Source of the DNA: Diplolepis rosae
Lineage: Eukaryota; Arthropoda; Insecta; Hymenoptera; Diplolepididae
Direction of reading: 5' to 3'
NCBI GenBank assembly: GCA_030998225.1
Contig: JAPYXD010000684.1
Coordinates: 2,110,501-2,174,500, forward strand
DNA: 64,000 nucleotides
Part shown: positions 10,036 to 19,656 of the stretch, piece by piece
How positions within the stretch are numbered: position 1 is the stretch's first letter
Layout: the number at the start of each line of letters is the position of its first letter
Program-made: the position numbers and the translations under genes
The notes under the pieces: generated by a model
The model's input: the letters and a program-made list of their open reading frames with translations, nothing else
Databases searched by the model: none
Told to the model about the DNA's origin: nothing

Positions 10036-13000
10036 TTAAATATATCGTAAGAAAGCATGTTTAACTCTGTTGACGTGAACAATTTTTCTTACCGTTGAAG
10101 TAATTTGTATTTCAATATTTAATTCATCGATCACTCTAATAATTTTATAGGGTCCTGAGTAATGATCTTCGAGTTTATTATTCCTAACGTCAACTAAAAG
10201 GTAGACGTATTGATTTGGTTCAAAATTTCGTTCGTTAATTTTCCTATCGTAATATTTTTTGCAACGTCTTTTAGCAGCCTCTAGACGAGCGAAAGCAAGC
10301 GATTCTGTTTCTACGATTCTATTTAAAATTTCATCTACAAAGTCTACATATGTTCTAGGTACATTCTCGTCTGCGAATTCTGTGGGGAATCGAACCTTCC
10401 TTCCAAAAACTATTTCATGAGGAGTCATGCCAGTTGATTCGTGCACCGAGGTATTAAAGGAAAAGAGAGCATAAGGAAGCCACTGGTCCCAGTTATTTTT
10501 CTCACAATAATTACGTAAGTATTCTACGAAAGTGTGATGACTTCGTTCTAAAGCTCCTAGAGATTGTGGGTGATAAGCACTAGATCGATACTGGCGAATT
10601 TTAAATAACGCGGCAAAACTGTTCATAATTTGGCTCATAAATTGTGAACCTTGATCTGTTTGTATAGCTTCAGGACATCCAAAGATACAAATAAGATTTT
10701 CTGCTAGGGCTACCGCAATATGAGGTGCATCGATTTTTGAAAGAGGAATGGCACCTGAGTACTTACTCAGACAATCTTGCCAGGTAAGCATATAAAGGTT
10801 TCCCGATTCCGTAAGAGGTAGAGGGCCCACTAAATCAATCTGTATTTTTTCAAAGGATCTACTGGGGGTATCTGTGATACGCATTGGCATTTTTGTTTTG
10901 ATTCTTGTTAGTTTTCGTTTCTGACACGTTTCGCATGTTTTTACATATTCCCTGATTTCGTTTCGCATGCCTTTCCAATAGAATCTTTCTCGAACTCTAG
11001 CTAATGTTTTGTTTTCACCTTTATGCCCTCCTACCGTCGAGTCATGAGATTCCCGAATAATTTCTGAACGTTGCTCCTCTGCCGGAATCTGTACTTCGCC
11101 CGAGCAAACTGTAATTTTAAAATTTCCTTTTCCAAAATGTGTTCTGAAAATTCGCTCTATTATCGACCATGACATTTTATCGAATCCGTTTCCCTCTCGC
11201 GATATGCTAATTGATTCAATGCTAGCTGCTTCCATAGCCTCCCTTAATGTACTAATAGCCTTTTCAATATTTTTTGCAAATACTTTCGCGTCAAACGTTT
11301 CTTTAATGAATAAGTTGTAAACAAAATGTTTTCCATGCATTGTAGATGAAACATAACCTAATTCAGCATTAATTTCTTTCAGGTCGGAAATTTTGATAAT
11401 GGAATTCTCACTGAGCTCTCTTCCTACGGGGGTAGTTAGAACTCCATCGCACGAGACAAAATTAACAATGTTATCATCACGCATCCACACTTTGTCTCTA
11501 CTTAATTGAAATAATGGTGTAAGTATACGATTGCCCTGCTTTCCTTCTGCGATCAAAATTGATGTTGCTTCTGCAAATGCGTTTGTATTCGATCCAATTT
11601 GTTCACAATCTTTGTCAACATCACATTCATTCAATAAAACATCTCCCCACACACCAACAAATTCTTTCAACTCATTTTCACTGAAGTCAACCTCACTCAT
11701 TTTCTCGTTATCATCATTTACATCATAATCGTCAACTCTATTCTTTTCTCGACCTTCAACTTCATCACAACTGTTCAGCCTTTCTAAGTGACCTGCAGGA
11801 CCACTATTAACCCCATTTGCAGGAGGATTGGTACCTTCTTTTGGTAAACGATCCTCAGAGGAAACGACCCCTATCGTAGGGCATCTTTCCTCCTTCTTAT
11901 AGGGGATGACCCCGAGTGTCGACAACCCCTCATCAATTGAAGGCATCTCGCACCGGCAGTCCTTCCCCCGAGAGTACAACCCCGCGTGTCGACAACCCTT
12001 CACCCTGTGAAGGCATCTCGCACCGGCCGTTCCCTCTCCTGGAGTAACCCCGCATGATGACAGCCCCTCACCCAGTGAGGGCACCTCGATCACCGGCTGT
12101 TCTCCACTTCCAGAGGAGGGCCAATTCTTTCCTCCTCCTCTGGTAGCCCATGAGTTGCTAGCTTTCCTCTTCCTATCAATCCTTACATCTCTGATTATAC
12201 ATTTCTTTTCCTCATGGCCAGACCGCAGCTGGTACGTGCCATTCGTCCTGCTCTCGCAACCCATGCTCGACTCCACCACTCGATCGTTGAGTTGGGCGAC
12301 TCTGGGCATGACACAAGAGCTCGACCGGACTTTCGCACTACCTTGCTTATCTAAACTAGTTTGCCAGGGTGTCACTTGATCAGGAATGGGCTGGGGTGTT
12401 CGGCTTACTGTTTGAGTTTGATGATCACTAAAAAAAATCACTTCTCTTTCGTCATCATCACCATCCGTCTCAGAATCATCGCGATTTTTACCATTTGACC
12501 CTTCATTCACATTCTCAAAAATATTCACAAGATCATTGTTTTCATCATGATTTCTAACAACAGTACTGAAAACTCTTTCTATAGGATACTCATGATAGAG
12601 GACATTGCTCCCACAGAAGCGACCACCGTCGGAATTGCCAACCTTTGCAACATCCTCAGGGTTGTCCCCCTCACTCGCTTTCCTTAGTTTAGTTTTATCA
12701 TTTAAATTATTACACTCTACAGGATTTCGAGACAACGCATCTGCATTAGCATTCACCCTACCTGGTTTAAACGCGATCTTATAATCGTACTCCTGCAATT
12801 TAATTTTCCAACGAGCTAGACGAGAACCCATCGTGGGATCTTTTAATTGATCTAACCAAGTTAAAGAACGATGATCGGTAATCAAAGTAAACTTCTGCCC
12901 ATACACATATGGTCGAAAATGCTTTACGGCAAATATAATCGCTAAAAGTTCCTTTTCTGTTGTGTTGTAGTTTACTTCTGCTTGACTTAATGTACGCGAC

Positions 13001-14937
13001 GCGAACGCAATTGGCAAGTCTTTCCCGACAAGGCCCTGACTGAGAATGGCTCCTAAAGCGTAATTAGAGGCATCAGTAGTAATTATAAAGGGTTTCGTGA
13101 AGTCAGGATATTGTAAGATAGGCTTTGAACAAAGAACGTTCTTTAACTTATCAAAAGCCCTCTGTGAAACTTCGGACCAAACGAATGGTACATTTTTCTT
13201 TAAGAGTAAAGTCATGGGTTTTGCGATGGACGCAAATTCGGGTATAAACCGGCGGTAGTATCCAGCTAATCCCAGAAATTGTTTCACGTTTTTGCGACCT
13301 TTTGGACAAGGAAATTTACTCACGGCTTCTATTTTTCCCGGATCAGGTTTTACGCCTTCCTCAGAAATTACGTGTCCCAAATACCCTATTTCTTTACAGA
13401 GAAACCTACATTTATCCGGCTGAAGCACAAGTGCTGCCGTTTTCAAGCGTCCCAAGAGATTTTCCAGTTTTTCATTATGCTCTTTTAATGATTTAGCATA
13501 GATGACTATGTCATCCATATATACAAACATTTCTATGCCTTGTAAACCCGTAAGTACGCGATCCATAAGTCTCTGAAACGTTGCAGGCGCATTCTTTAAA
13601 CCGAAGGGCATTCGATTGAACTCGTAGTGACCGAAGGGTGTAGAAAAGGCCGTTTTATGCCTATCCGCAGGCTCGACTTCAATCTGATGAAAACCAGAGG
13701 CGAGATCGAGCACCGTGAAGTATTTGGCACCTCCCAGCTGATCCAAAATATCCGTGATATTTGGCAGAGGGTAAGCATCTCCAACGGTCTTTTCGTTAAG
13801 AGCACGGTAATCTATGACCATTCTCCATCTTTTATTTCCCTTCGAGTCAGGCTTTTTCGGGACAACCCAGACCGGAGAATTGTATGGTGAATTAGAAGTC
13901 GATATTGCATTGTAACCTTCTAAATTTGACGTTTCCTTGCTAATTACTTCCTTATGTATAATGGGATAGCGATAATTTCCCTTGTTAACAGGATCTTTAT
14001 CAATGGTATTTATATTGTGTTTTAGAACGTTTGTACAAGTTAATTTATCACCCGGCAGAAAAAATTGATAGGTAAATTTTTCTATATTTTTTAAAAGACT
14101 ACTTTTTTCTTCTGAATTTAGATTTGTTAAGTCAAGGGTACCTAGTAAGTCTTTAAGCCTTTTACTTTTTATGATTTCAGATTCTTTATCGACTACTATT
14201 CTTTTTACAGATCTAGGAGCTTGATTGAGGAATTTTACTTCTTCCAAAGTTACAGGAGAAACTGAGATTTCTATATCCTTAGTGCAAACATTGATGCAAT
14301 AAACGCGAATCTTTCCTTCAGTGACGGTAACTAAGGTTTCGCCTAAATATACGCCTGGTCCCGCTGGTATCAGTGGTAAATAACCTTCGCTAATTTCGGC
14401 GTTTGTAACAGGCAAGGTAACTAATTGTTTAGTTCTTGATTTTAAATGTAAGATTGTACGTTTAGGTGGAGTGGTAAAAGGAAAATTGCCTAATGCATGT
14501 TTTATTGTTTTTGTCTGCAGATCAATTATTGAGTTTGCCAGGAAAGGCATTCCTAACATCCCATCGCAATTTATTGGAAAATTATTCGGAACTATTTGAA
14601 ACAAACAGGACACTCCGTTGATATCAAGATTTACTTCTCCTGCAGTTTTCACCCCTTCCTGTACAATACCAAACAAATGAAATTTAACTTGAAAATTTAT
14701 GTCTGTATCTGGTTTGATCTTCTTGCGTTTAATCAAATTTAATTCCGCGCCTGTGTCTACTACAAATATTCCGCTATTATTTTTTATGTGTTTACTTTTT
14801 AATTCGACGTTAGGTGACTGAGCCTTTCCTTCAGTACTGATGCTTAAAACGACCCGTCGGACGAGTGTTTCACCTGGAAAAAGTCCGCCGTCGCACCACT
14901 CCGACGAACTCACTTCTCGTTTAAATTTTTCTGTTTG
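10036..14937 (-). CDS. pol: Pol polyprotein (PR-RT-RNase H-macrodomain-integrase), -1 frame to gag
   Basis: Open frame of about 1630 codons; residues are numbered from the GTG at 14911-14913. That GTG is not a credible start: the frame continues upstream into the gag overlap, so Pol is probably made as Gag-Pol by -1 frameshifting at 14919-14925. Aspartic protease DTG is at 53-55. RT has the YMDD active site at 465-468 within FVYMDDIVIY. RNase H has TDAS (Asp 614) and ITDHRSL. A ~400-residue linker of low complexity follows from about 735. A TARG1-like macrodomain spans about 1145-1272. Integrase has an HHCC finger from about 1288 (CETCQKRK), the catalytic triad D1360, D1420, E1456 (DD35E), and a C-terminal GPY/F module (SGPYKIIRV). 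The stop lies close to the non-coding 3' region. No internal stop or frameshift was seen, so it may be functional. Confidence 0.95.
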   Translation of the reverse strand, partial: QTEKFKREVSSSEWCDGGLFPGETLVRRVVLSISTEGKAQSPNVELKSKHIKNNSGIFVVDTGAELNLIKRKKIKPDTDINFQVKFHLFGIVQEGVKTAGEVNLDINGVSCLFQIVPNNFPINCDGMLGMPFLANSIIDLQTKTIKHALGNFPFTTPPKRTILHLKSRTKQLVTLPVTNAEISEGYLPLIPAGPGVYLGETLVTVTEGKIRVYCINVCTKDIEISVSPVTLEEVKFLNQAPRSVKRIVVDKESEIIKSKRLKDLLGTLDLTNLNSEEKSSLLKNIEKFTYQFFLPGDKLTCTNVLKHNINTIDKDPVNKGNYRYPIIHKEVISKETSNLEGYNAISTSNSPYNSPVWVVPKKPDSKGNKRWRMVIDYRALNEKTVGDAYPLPNITDILDQLGGAKYFTVLDLASGFHQIEVEPADRHKTAFSTPFGHYEFNRMPFGLKNAPATFQRLMDRVLTGLQGIEMFVYMDDIVIYAKSLKEHNEKLENLLGRLKTAALVLQPDKCRFLCKEIGYLGHVISEEGVKPDPGKIEAVSKFPCPKGRKNVKQFLGLAGYYRRFIPEFASIAKPMTLLLKKNVPFVWSEVSQRAFDKLKNVLCSKPILQYPDFTKPFIITTDASNYALGAILSQGLVGKDLPIAFASRTLSQAEVNYNTTEKELLAIIFAVKHFRPYVYGQKFTLITDHRSLTWLDQLKDPTMGSRLARWKIKLQEYDYKIAFKPGRVNANADALSRNPVECNNLNDKTKLRKASEGDNPEDVAKVGNSDGGRFCGSNVLYHEYPIERVFSTVVRNHDENNDLVNIFENVNEGSNGKNRDDSETDGDDDEREVIFFSDHQTQTVSRTPQPIPDQVTPWQTSLDKQGSAKVRSSSCVMPRVAQLNDRVVESSMGCESRTNGTYQLRSGHEEKKCIIRDVRIDRKRKASNSWATRGGGKNWPSSGSGEQPVIEVPSLGEGLSSCGVTPGEGTAGARCLHRVKGCRHAGLYSRGKDCRCEMPSIDEGLSTLGVIPYKKEERCPTIGVVSSEDRLPKEGTNPPANGVNSGPAGHLERLNSCDEVEGREKNRVDDYDVNDDNEKMSEVDFSENELKEFVGVWGDVLLNECDVDKDCEQIGSNTNAFAEATSILIAEGKQGNRILTPLFQLSRDKVWMRDDNIVNFVSCDGVLTTPVGRELSENSIIKISDLKEINAELGYVSSTMHGKHFVYNLFIKETFDAKVFAKNIEKAISTLREAMEAASIESISISREGNGFDKMSWSIIERIFRTHFGKGNFKITVCSGEVQIPAEEQRSEIIRESHDSTVGGHKGENKTLARVRERFYWKGMRNEIREYVKTCETCQKRKLTRIKTKMPMRITDTPSRSFEKIQIDLVGPLPLTESGNLYMLTWQDCLSKYSGAIPLSKIDAPHIAVALAENLICIFGCPEAIQTDQGSQFMSQIMNSFAALFKIRQYRSSAYHPQSLGALERSHHTFVEYLRNYCEKNNWDQWLPYALFSFNTSVHESTGMTPHEIVFGRKVRFPTEFADENVPRTYVDFVDEILNRIVETESLAFARLEAAKRRCKKYYDRKINERNFEPNQYVYLLVDVRNNKLEDHYSGPYKIIRVIDELNIEIQITSTVRKIVHVNRVKHAFLRYI
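11098..11480 (-). other. TARG1/OARD1-like macrodomain within Pol
   Basis: Pol residues ~1145-1272, between the linker and the integrase finger. It contains a KHFVYNLFIKE strand-loop, a helix rich in L/A/E, then REGNGFDKMSW and a KITV end strand. The pattern matches the C-terminal half of TARG1/OARD1-type macrodomains, which remove ADP-ribose from acidic residues. The two catalytic residues of that family (Lys84 and Asp125 in human TARG1) correspond to K1204 and D1245 here, 41 apart in both. The first half is more divergent: the usual glycine-rich GAGIA loop reads TTPVGRELS, so ligand binding may be altered. The domain call is by eye and substrate is unknown. Confidence 0.75.
11870..12125 (-). 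repeat. Imperfect ~62-70-bp coding repeats in the Pol linker
   Basis: The phrase GGCATCTCGCACCGG or a variant starts near 11879, 11941, 12011 and 12079, with spacings of 62, 70 and 68 bp. The spacings are not multiples of three, so successive units are read in different frames. The first and third classes read as PSIDEGLSTLGVIP and PSLGEGLSSCGVTP, and the unit between reads as HRVKGCRHAGLYSRG. The ORF stays open throughout. The block is GC-rich compared with its surroundings. Confidence 0.75.
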
Positions 14938-16427
14938 TCCTGACGATTATTTGAAATTTTATTGCGACGTTTATAACAGTCATCGTAGTTATGTCCCGAA
15001 ATTTTGCAGTAGCTACAGGTTAACTTTACCCTTTCCCTTTCACCACTTCCTCCCGCACAATCTCGAGCATAATGACCCGGCTTTTTACAATTATAACATT
15101 CTCCAGGCCTGGCTCTTGATTTATTGCATTCACGTGCAAAGTGTCCGGGTTGATTACAAATGTGACAGTTTTTCACTGCACCGTTCAATACTCGCGCGCA
15201 TCCCATTGCAAAGTGCCCTACTTCACCGCATTTATGACACGTAATTTCAGTTTGAGGACCTATATTCGTTCTCTCGCTATACCTGTCACTACTATTTCCC
15301 TTCCCCCTTCCTCTGAGACTAGACCCTCTACTAACTCCTGTTTCGAACTTCCTAACTCGTGCGTTGCTATTATATGGTCGGAATCTATTCTGGGTATTTC
15401 CATAAACTTTGTTCTGTCCTAATTTTTCCGCATATCCCTTCCCTTCATTTTCCGATGAAATTTCTCTTCGACTTAACCCACTTTCGAATCCTACTTCCCA
15501 TTCTGCTGCTTTTGCTAAATTTATTGATTCCTGAAGAGATTTTGGCCTGTCTACTCTAACTCGCCAGATTAAATCTCTTTTTAGACCAATTATAAAATTA
15601 TCATTGGCAGTGTCACGCGCAGATTTAACTAAATGCTGGGCCGCTCCTTTTGAATTCTTGTCTTCGATTAATTCAATCAAATTCGCAAGAATTTGACTGA
15701 CTCTCGACCCATACTGCTGTACCGTTTCATCCACTCGTTGCGCGACGGTCGCAAGTGCGCTGTTCAGTTGACTGAGGCTCCGGTGTTCGGTAAAAGTTTC
15801 CTTTAGATGCTTTAATAAATCTTCCAGATTATTTAAATCACGATCTTGCAAAGAATTAAAAGCATTTCCTATTACTCTAGATCGTATCATTAAAAAGAGA
15901 TATCGGCGATCTTTTGCTGCAATTGAATCGCGCGCGAATATGCAGTCATTTATGAATCGACCGACAGGCATGTTTTCACCATCGAAATGTTTTGGAATAA
16001 ATTCCAAGGCAGCCCTAAAAGGTATTGGGTTTTCTGGCTCTCTATCAGGAAGAGAAAACATTCCTGAGCTACTTGCGCCTACTAAACTGTAGTCGGCACA
16101 ACTCGAAGCGCGAGCGGGAACAAGTTCTACAGGGGCTACGTAAGAAGTCGCGGGTTCGTGAAGCGCGTATTCTAACTCAAGATTTAAATTTTCTCGTGAA
16201 TTGATTGCATTTCCTGCGTTGGGGACTTGCATAGATTCACGGCTTGGTCCCGGATTATTAATTAAAATATTTGGATTTTCGACTGTTTCACTTAGATTAT
16301 TTTGGATATGCGATCGACCCCTACGAGAACCGCGAGCGTTTAAAGTTTTTCGAGTATCGGTGGTACTGGCTTCGCGAACACCCCGGGTACCTCTTCCTCT
16401 CACACTACCGCGATTTCGCGTACGCAT
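14910..16427 (-). CDS. gag: Gag protein with four CCHC zinc knuckles
   Basis: 505 residues from the ATG at 16425-16427. The N-terminus is Arg/Gly-rich (RGRGTRG), typical of nucleic-acid binding. The central region (~115-330) is helical and probably forms the capsid-like fold of Ty3 Gag. Four C-x2-C-x4-H-x4-C knuckles lie at 397-410, 421-434, 444-457 and 471-484, which is more than the one or two usual in Ty3/Gypsy Gag. A Ser/Arg/Gly-rich segment precedes them. The TGA stop overlaps the pol frame by four bases. The protein would assemble the particle and package element RNA. It appears intact. Confidence 0.95.
   Translation of the reverse strand: MRTRNRGSVRGRGTRGVREASTTDTRKTLNARGSRRGRSHIQNNLSETVENPNILINNPGPSRESMQVPNAGNAINSRENLNLELEYALHEPATSYVAPVELVPARASSCADYSLVGASSSGMFSLPDREPENPIPFRAALEFIPKHFDGENMPVGRFINDCIFARDSIAAKDRRYLFLMIRSRVIGNAFNSLQDRDLNNLEDLLKHLKETFTEHRSLSQLNSALATVAQRVDETVQQYGSRVSQILANLIELIEDKNSKGAAQHLVKSARDTANDNFIIGLKRDLIWRVRVDRPKSLQESINLAKAAEWEVGFESGLSRREISSENEGKGYAEKLGQNKVYGNTQNRFRPYNSNARVRKFETGVSRGSSLRGRGKGNSSDRYSERTNIGPQTEITCHKCGEVGHFAMGCARVLNGAVKNCHICNQPGHFARECNKSRARPGECYNCKKPGHYARDCAGGSGERERVKLTCSYCKISGHNYDDCYKRRNKISNNRQDKQKNLNEK
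14919..14925 (-). promoter_or_regulatory. -1 ribosomal frameshift heptamer T TTA AAC
   Basis: On the minus strand the gag frame ends AAT TTA AAC GAG AAG TGA. TTTAAAC is an ideal X XXY YYZ slippery heptamer in the gag frame, and slipping by -1 enters the open pol frame (TTT AAA CGA). An overlapping weaker heptamer, A AAT TTA, lies just upstream. About 11 nt downstream TCGTCG can pair with CGACGG across an 8-nt loop, and TCGTCGGA can pair with TCCGACGG further on, giving a candidate stimulatory stem or pseudoknot. The pol frame has no ATG near its beginning, which supports this reading. Confidence 0.8.
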
Positions 16428-16482
16428 TTTCAGATAATTTTATTAAATTCTGATTCAACTATTTTCTAGGAAAACCGCGAAT

Positions 16483-16522
<40 letters not shown>

Positions 16523-16531
16523 ATTATTTAT

Positions 16532-16574
<43 letters not shown>

Positions 16575-17280
16575 TTTATAGAGAAATTGGCTTGCAACTT
16601 AAATATTGGCAAAATCGACTTACTTGGCGAAGTTCTGGAAGAATGACTGATCTCTGAAAAATTCTTTAAACATAAAAATAGAAATAAAAGTTAATCGTTC
16701 GTAACACCAGTTTTGCACCCGCGTATCAGTCTTTTCGGTCTCCTTAAAATGTTGCTTCGTTCTAAGTTTAGTGAGTTTGCTGGGAGGATTCTCTGCTCTT
16801 GCTGTTGTTCGTCCTTGTCTAATGTTCCTTGGAGCCTGCAGTGATGTAGGGGGAATGTTACGTGGACCCTTCAAATCACTGACTGCGATTCTCGGTACCT
16901 CTAGACTGTACCCTTAGCCTCTTGGTTTAAAAAAACCACGCCAAAAAAACCTTTGAGGAAGAAATCGCGGCCATCTAAAATATCCTCTTCTTTTGCCTTC
17001 CTATCTTCTTTCTACTTGAGAACCTTCGTTTCTAACGCTACTTAATTCACGCTATACTAAAAAGGCGGTACTCGAAAGATAGTACTTCGGCAGCTGCTTC
17101 CTGGTCCTTCTACTTCCTGATCCTCCTCGTTCACGATGAGCAGAGTATCCTTATTGTAGAAACAAAAAACACTCACACACTGATATAATCCAAACTGATG
17201 TAATTAACACGAACTGGTGTAGTTTTACTTATCACTAAATCACACAAATTCAAATTCACCCGCGACGAGTTTGTGGCAAT
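16428..17280 (-). other. Gypsy 5' leader with (TA)n tracts
   Basis: Untranslated leader between the primer-site candidate and gag. It contains two long TA runs (about 16487-16516 and 16534-16570) and pyrimidine-rich stretches near 16990-17130. An 84-residue ORF at 16620-16874 has no recognisable features. Confidence 0.7.
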
Positions 17281-17296
17281 CCCACTTCTGACACCA
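17281..17296 (-). other. Candidate primer-binding site of the Gypsy element
   Basis: On the minus strand TGGTGTCAGAAGTGGG starts 12 nt after the 5' LTR end. It begins with TGG, the complement of the tRNA CCA tail. The tRNA is not identified. The second LTR element has a related site (TGGTGGCAGCGGTGGG) 6 nt after its LTR. Confidence 0.65.
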
Positions 17297-17308
17297 AAAA
17301 GTTTTGTC

Positions 17309-18479
17309 TGTAACGCGCAGGTCGAATTGAGCGCGAAAAAGTTAAATTTTCGAACACGTAAACTGGGATTCGTTCCACAATGAAGGACTAGGAAGCCCAA
17401 CTCTCGCAAATGAACCGATTTGTTTATTGAATTCTATTAATAAAGGAAAAGACAAAGAATATTTGAAAGTTAGCGTAAAATAAAACACAATGATTACGAT
17501 GGAAATAAAAACAGAACCTAAAAGGTAATTTATTAACACACACGTATTAATTTTTAATAATCAATTACAATAAAGAATAATTTTGTAAATAACAGTTATG
17601 AACTCGCTCGAGCGAGGACGAAAAATGTCAAGACACGAGCTTCTCGTCCTCTGTCAAAATTAAATCTGACTCCTGGAAAGTATTTCGTCGTTGATGTCTT
17701 GATGAATCGGCGCGCGCAAGACCCAGGATCCTTGCCTGTTTGGTCCATCCTTCCATTCCCGCGAGAACATCTGTTTTTCGTCACATTCATCCCCGCTAGT
17801 CGAAACTCAGTGCATCCACAAAAGAATAGTATGACCCTGTACTCGAACCGGCCCATCTTGACATTCTATACAATTCGAAGCCCTTCGCAGGCGAGCGAAG
17901 AGGTTAGCCCTGAACACGTGTTACGGTTTGTGTAAACAAATCTTTGCTGCAGTCTCTTGCACATCATAAACGCGACCCTTCCCACGGTTAAAGCGCTTAC
18001 GAAATGCATAGTATGGCAATAAATTTCCTCTCCACTTAAGGACCTTTCTATGAAAAGTCTGTAAGTGGAGAAAGCTTTTAAACAATTTTCATGATTCTGG
18101 ACTCAAGATGTTCTTATAAAAAAAACTAAGAAATTCTTATTTGCCTTTTGTAGATTCAGCAAGTTTCGACCCATACCTAAATTTAAAACACATTGTTAAA
18201 GTAAACATGTAAAAAAGTTAAAGAAAATCAATATTCATGCATATGAACTAAATTTATAAAATACATTTAAACAAGTAAGTTATGTTTAGAAAGAGACCAT
18301 CATTCTTATTGATTTTTACTTTATCGACTTGCCAATGTCGCCAGCCAATTCTCTCTCTACGTTATTCTGATTTCTATGAATCAATTAATCCGCGTTTGAG
18401 TTAAACCGCGCGTTTTCGAGGTGAGCATGCGTGCTCTAGTGTGTAAAACGAACAGCAGAAGGATTCTGCGCTCGTTACA
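17309..18479 (-). repeat. 5' LTR of the Gypsy element
   Basis: 1171 bp, starting TGTAACGCGCAGG and ending CTCGTTACA. It is one mismatch from 7926-9096. Promoter and transcription start should lie here on the minus strand, but no element could be assigned with confidence. Confidence 0.95.
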
Positions 18480-18483
18480 ATAA

Positions 18484-18806
18484 ATCCCATACGCATAAAT
18501 AAAGAAAAAACAATGGATTTTGTTTCCTAATAATAAAGAGTAGAATCTAAAAATATATTTATGATAAAATCAATAACATTCTTTTTAATAAAATTCAGAA
18601 TTAATTAAACCAAACTCTATCTGATTAAAATAGATGGTAATGTTTCTATATGAAATAAGTAGTTTTTAGGTTATGCGTGGAAAATCATCATTAATTGGAC
18701 AAAACTTGATATCATTAAAACAGATTGCAATGTTTTCATATGAAATTAGTAGTTCTTAGGTTATGTGTGGAAAATCATCATTAATTGGACCAAACTTGCT
18801 ATGATT
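18484..18806. repeat. B2 left arm resumed, with ~91-bp repeats
   Basis: Starts ATCCCATACGCATAAATAAA, directly continuing the B sequence broken by the Gypsy insertion. It holds two ~91-bp units (GGTTATGCGTGGAAAATCAT near 18669 and its copy near 18760) before the LINE poly(A). Confidence 0.85.
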
Positions 18807-19017
18807 TTTTTTTTTTTTTTTTGGTGAGGAGGAAAAATGGCGACATCTTTTATAGACGTTGTACAGGACTCTCCTAGCATGGGTCTAGGTATATCTGTTA
18901 AAATCAAAACCCCCTCTCTCGAAACAAAATACCACCCGCGGAACCGCCTTTCGGCTTTAAACTTCACAGGTGGTCCCTCGTCTTCATCACCAGGGTGACG
19001 AATGACTCGATAAGCAT

Positions 19018-19656
19018 CTATATCCGTTCAGACTGGAGCATGAGAGACACCATCGTGTCAGGGGTGAGTTGTGCGCCCACTTCCCGACCGACAGCCTCTC
19101 TTGCCACGCCCCACCTGGCACAGAAAAAGAGTGTGTGCTCTGCATTGTACACAAGGGATCCGCCGTAGCGACACGACTCGTTGCCTCTCTTCTTGAAGCG
19201 CTTCAGGTACGCATTGAAGCAGCCATGGCCTGAAAGCGCTTGCGCCAGGTAAAAGCCGACTTGACCGCGCTTTCTCTCCAGCCAGGTGGTGAGTTCCGGG
19301 ATTAGACGGTGTGTCCATCTCCCGGATTGGTCACCATGCCATATCGCCTGCCATTTCGCGACGAGTCCGCGCCTTCCATCCTTGCAGATGGCTTCCTTCG
19401 CGCGAGCGGTTTCCTGCAGGTTTGTTAAGCAGGTGAGCTCCTTACGGAGCTGAAAGGTCTCTTTCCTTTCCTCCGCCAATAAGTCAATTGGCGGGACTCT
19501 CGCCAGGACCAGCACAGCACTCGTCGACACAGTTTGGTATGCTGCGACCACACCTCTCTGTACCGAGAACAGCTTCTTCAGGATAGCATGGTTATTAAGG
19601 GCACTTGTCCAGATCGGAGCTGCATAAAGCAGCTTCGAATTTACCACGCTCGCCAC
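19018..19656 (-). pseudogene. LINE ORF2 C-terminal region with cysteine-histidine motif
   Basis: 212-residue open stretch. It starts with the conserved post-RT segment (KLLYAAPIW) common in R1/Jockey proteins. It ends with a C-x-C-x-H-x-C pattern (GNESCRYGG ... AEHTLFFCARW) that matches the C-terminal zinc knuckle of these elements. It is in the same frame as the RT fragment at 20167-20952, but the part between them is shifted. No function is expected now. Confidence 0.8.

Larger units (their letters stand above)
7926..18479 (-). mobile_element. Ty3/Gypsy LTR retrotransposon, near-intact
   Basis: A full-length 10.55-kb element transcribed on the minus strand: 5' LTR 17309-18479, primer-site candidate, gag, pol in the -1 frame, purine tract, 3' LTR 7926-9096. 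The target duplication is ATAA (7922-7925, 18480-18483). The unoccupied target is present in B1 at 5307-5310. The two LTRs have the same length and differ at one position that I found (8501 C versus 17884 T), so insertion was recent. The order RT-RNase H-integrase and the GPY/F module place it in Ty3/Gypsy (Metaviridae-like). No clear env is seen. Confidence 0.95.

Noticed and set aside
14911..14913. GTG as the start codon of pol
   Set aside because: Nuclear arthropod genes start with ATG; the frame is open upstream into the gag overlap and a slippery heptamer lies there, so frameshifting explains pol better.
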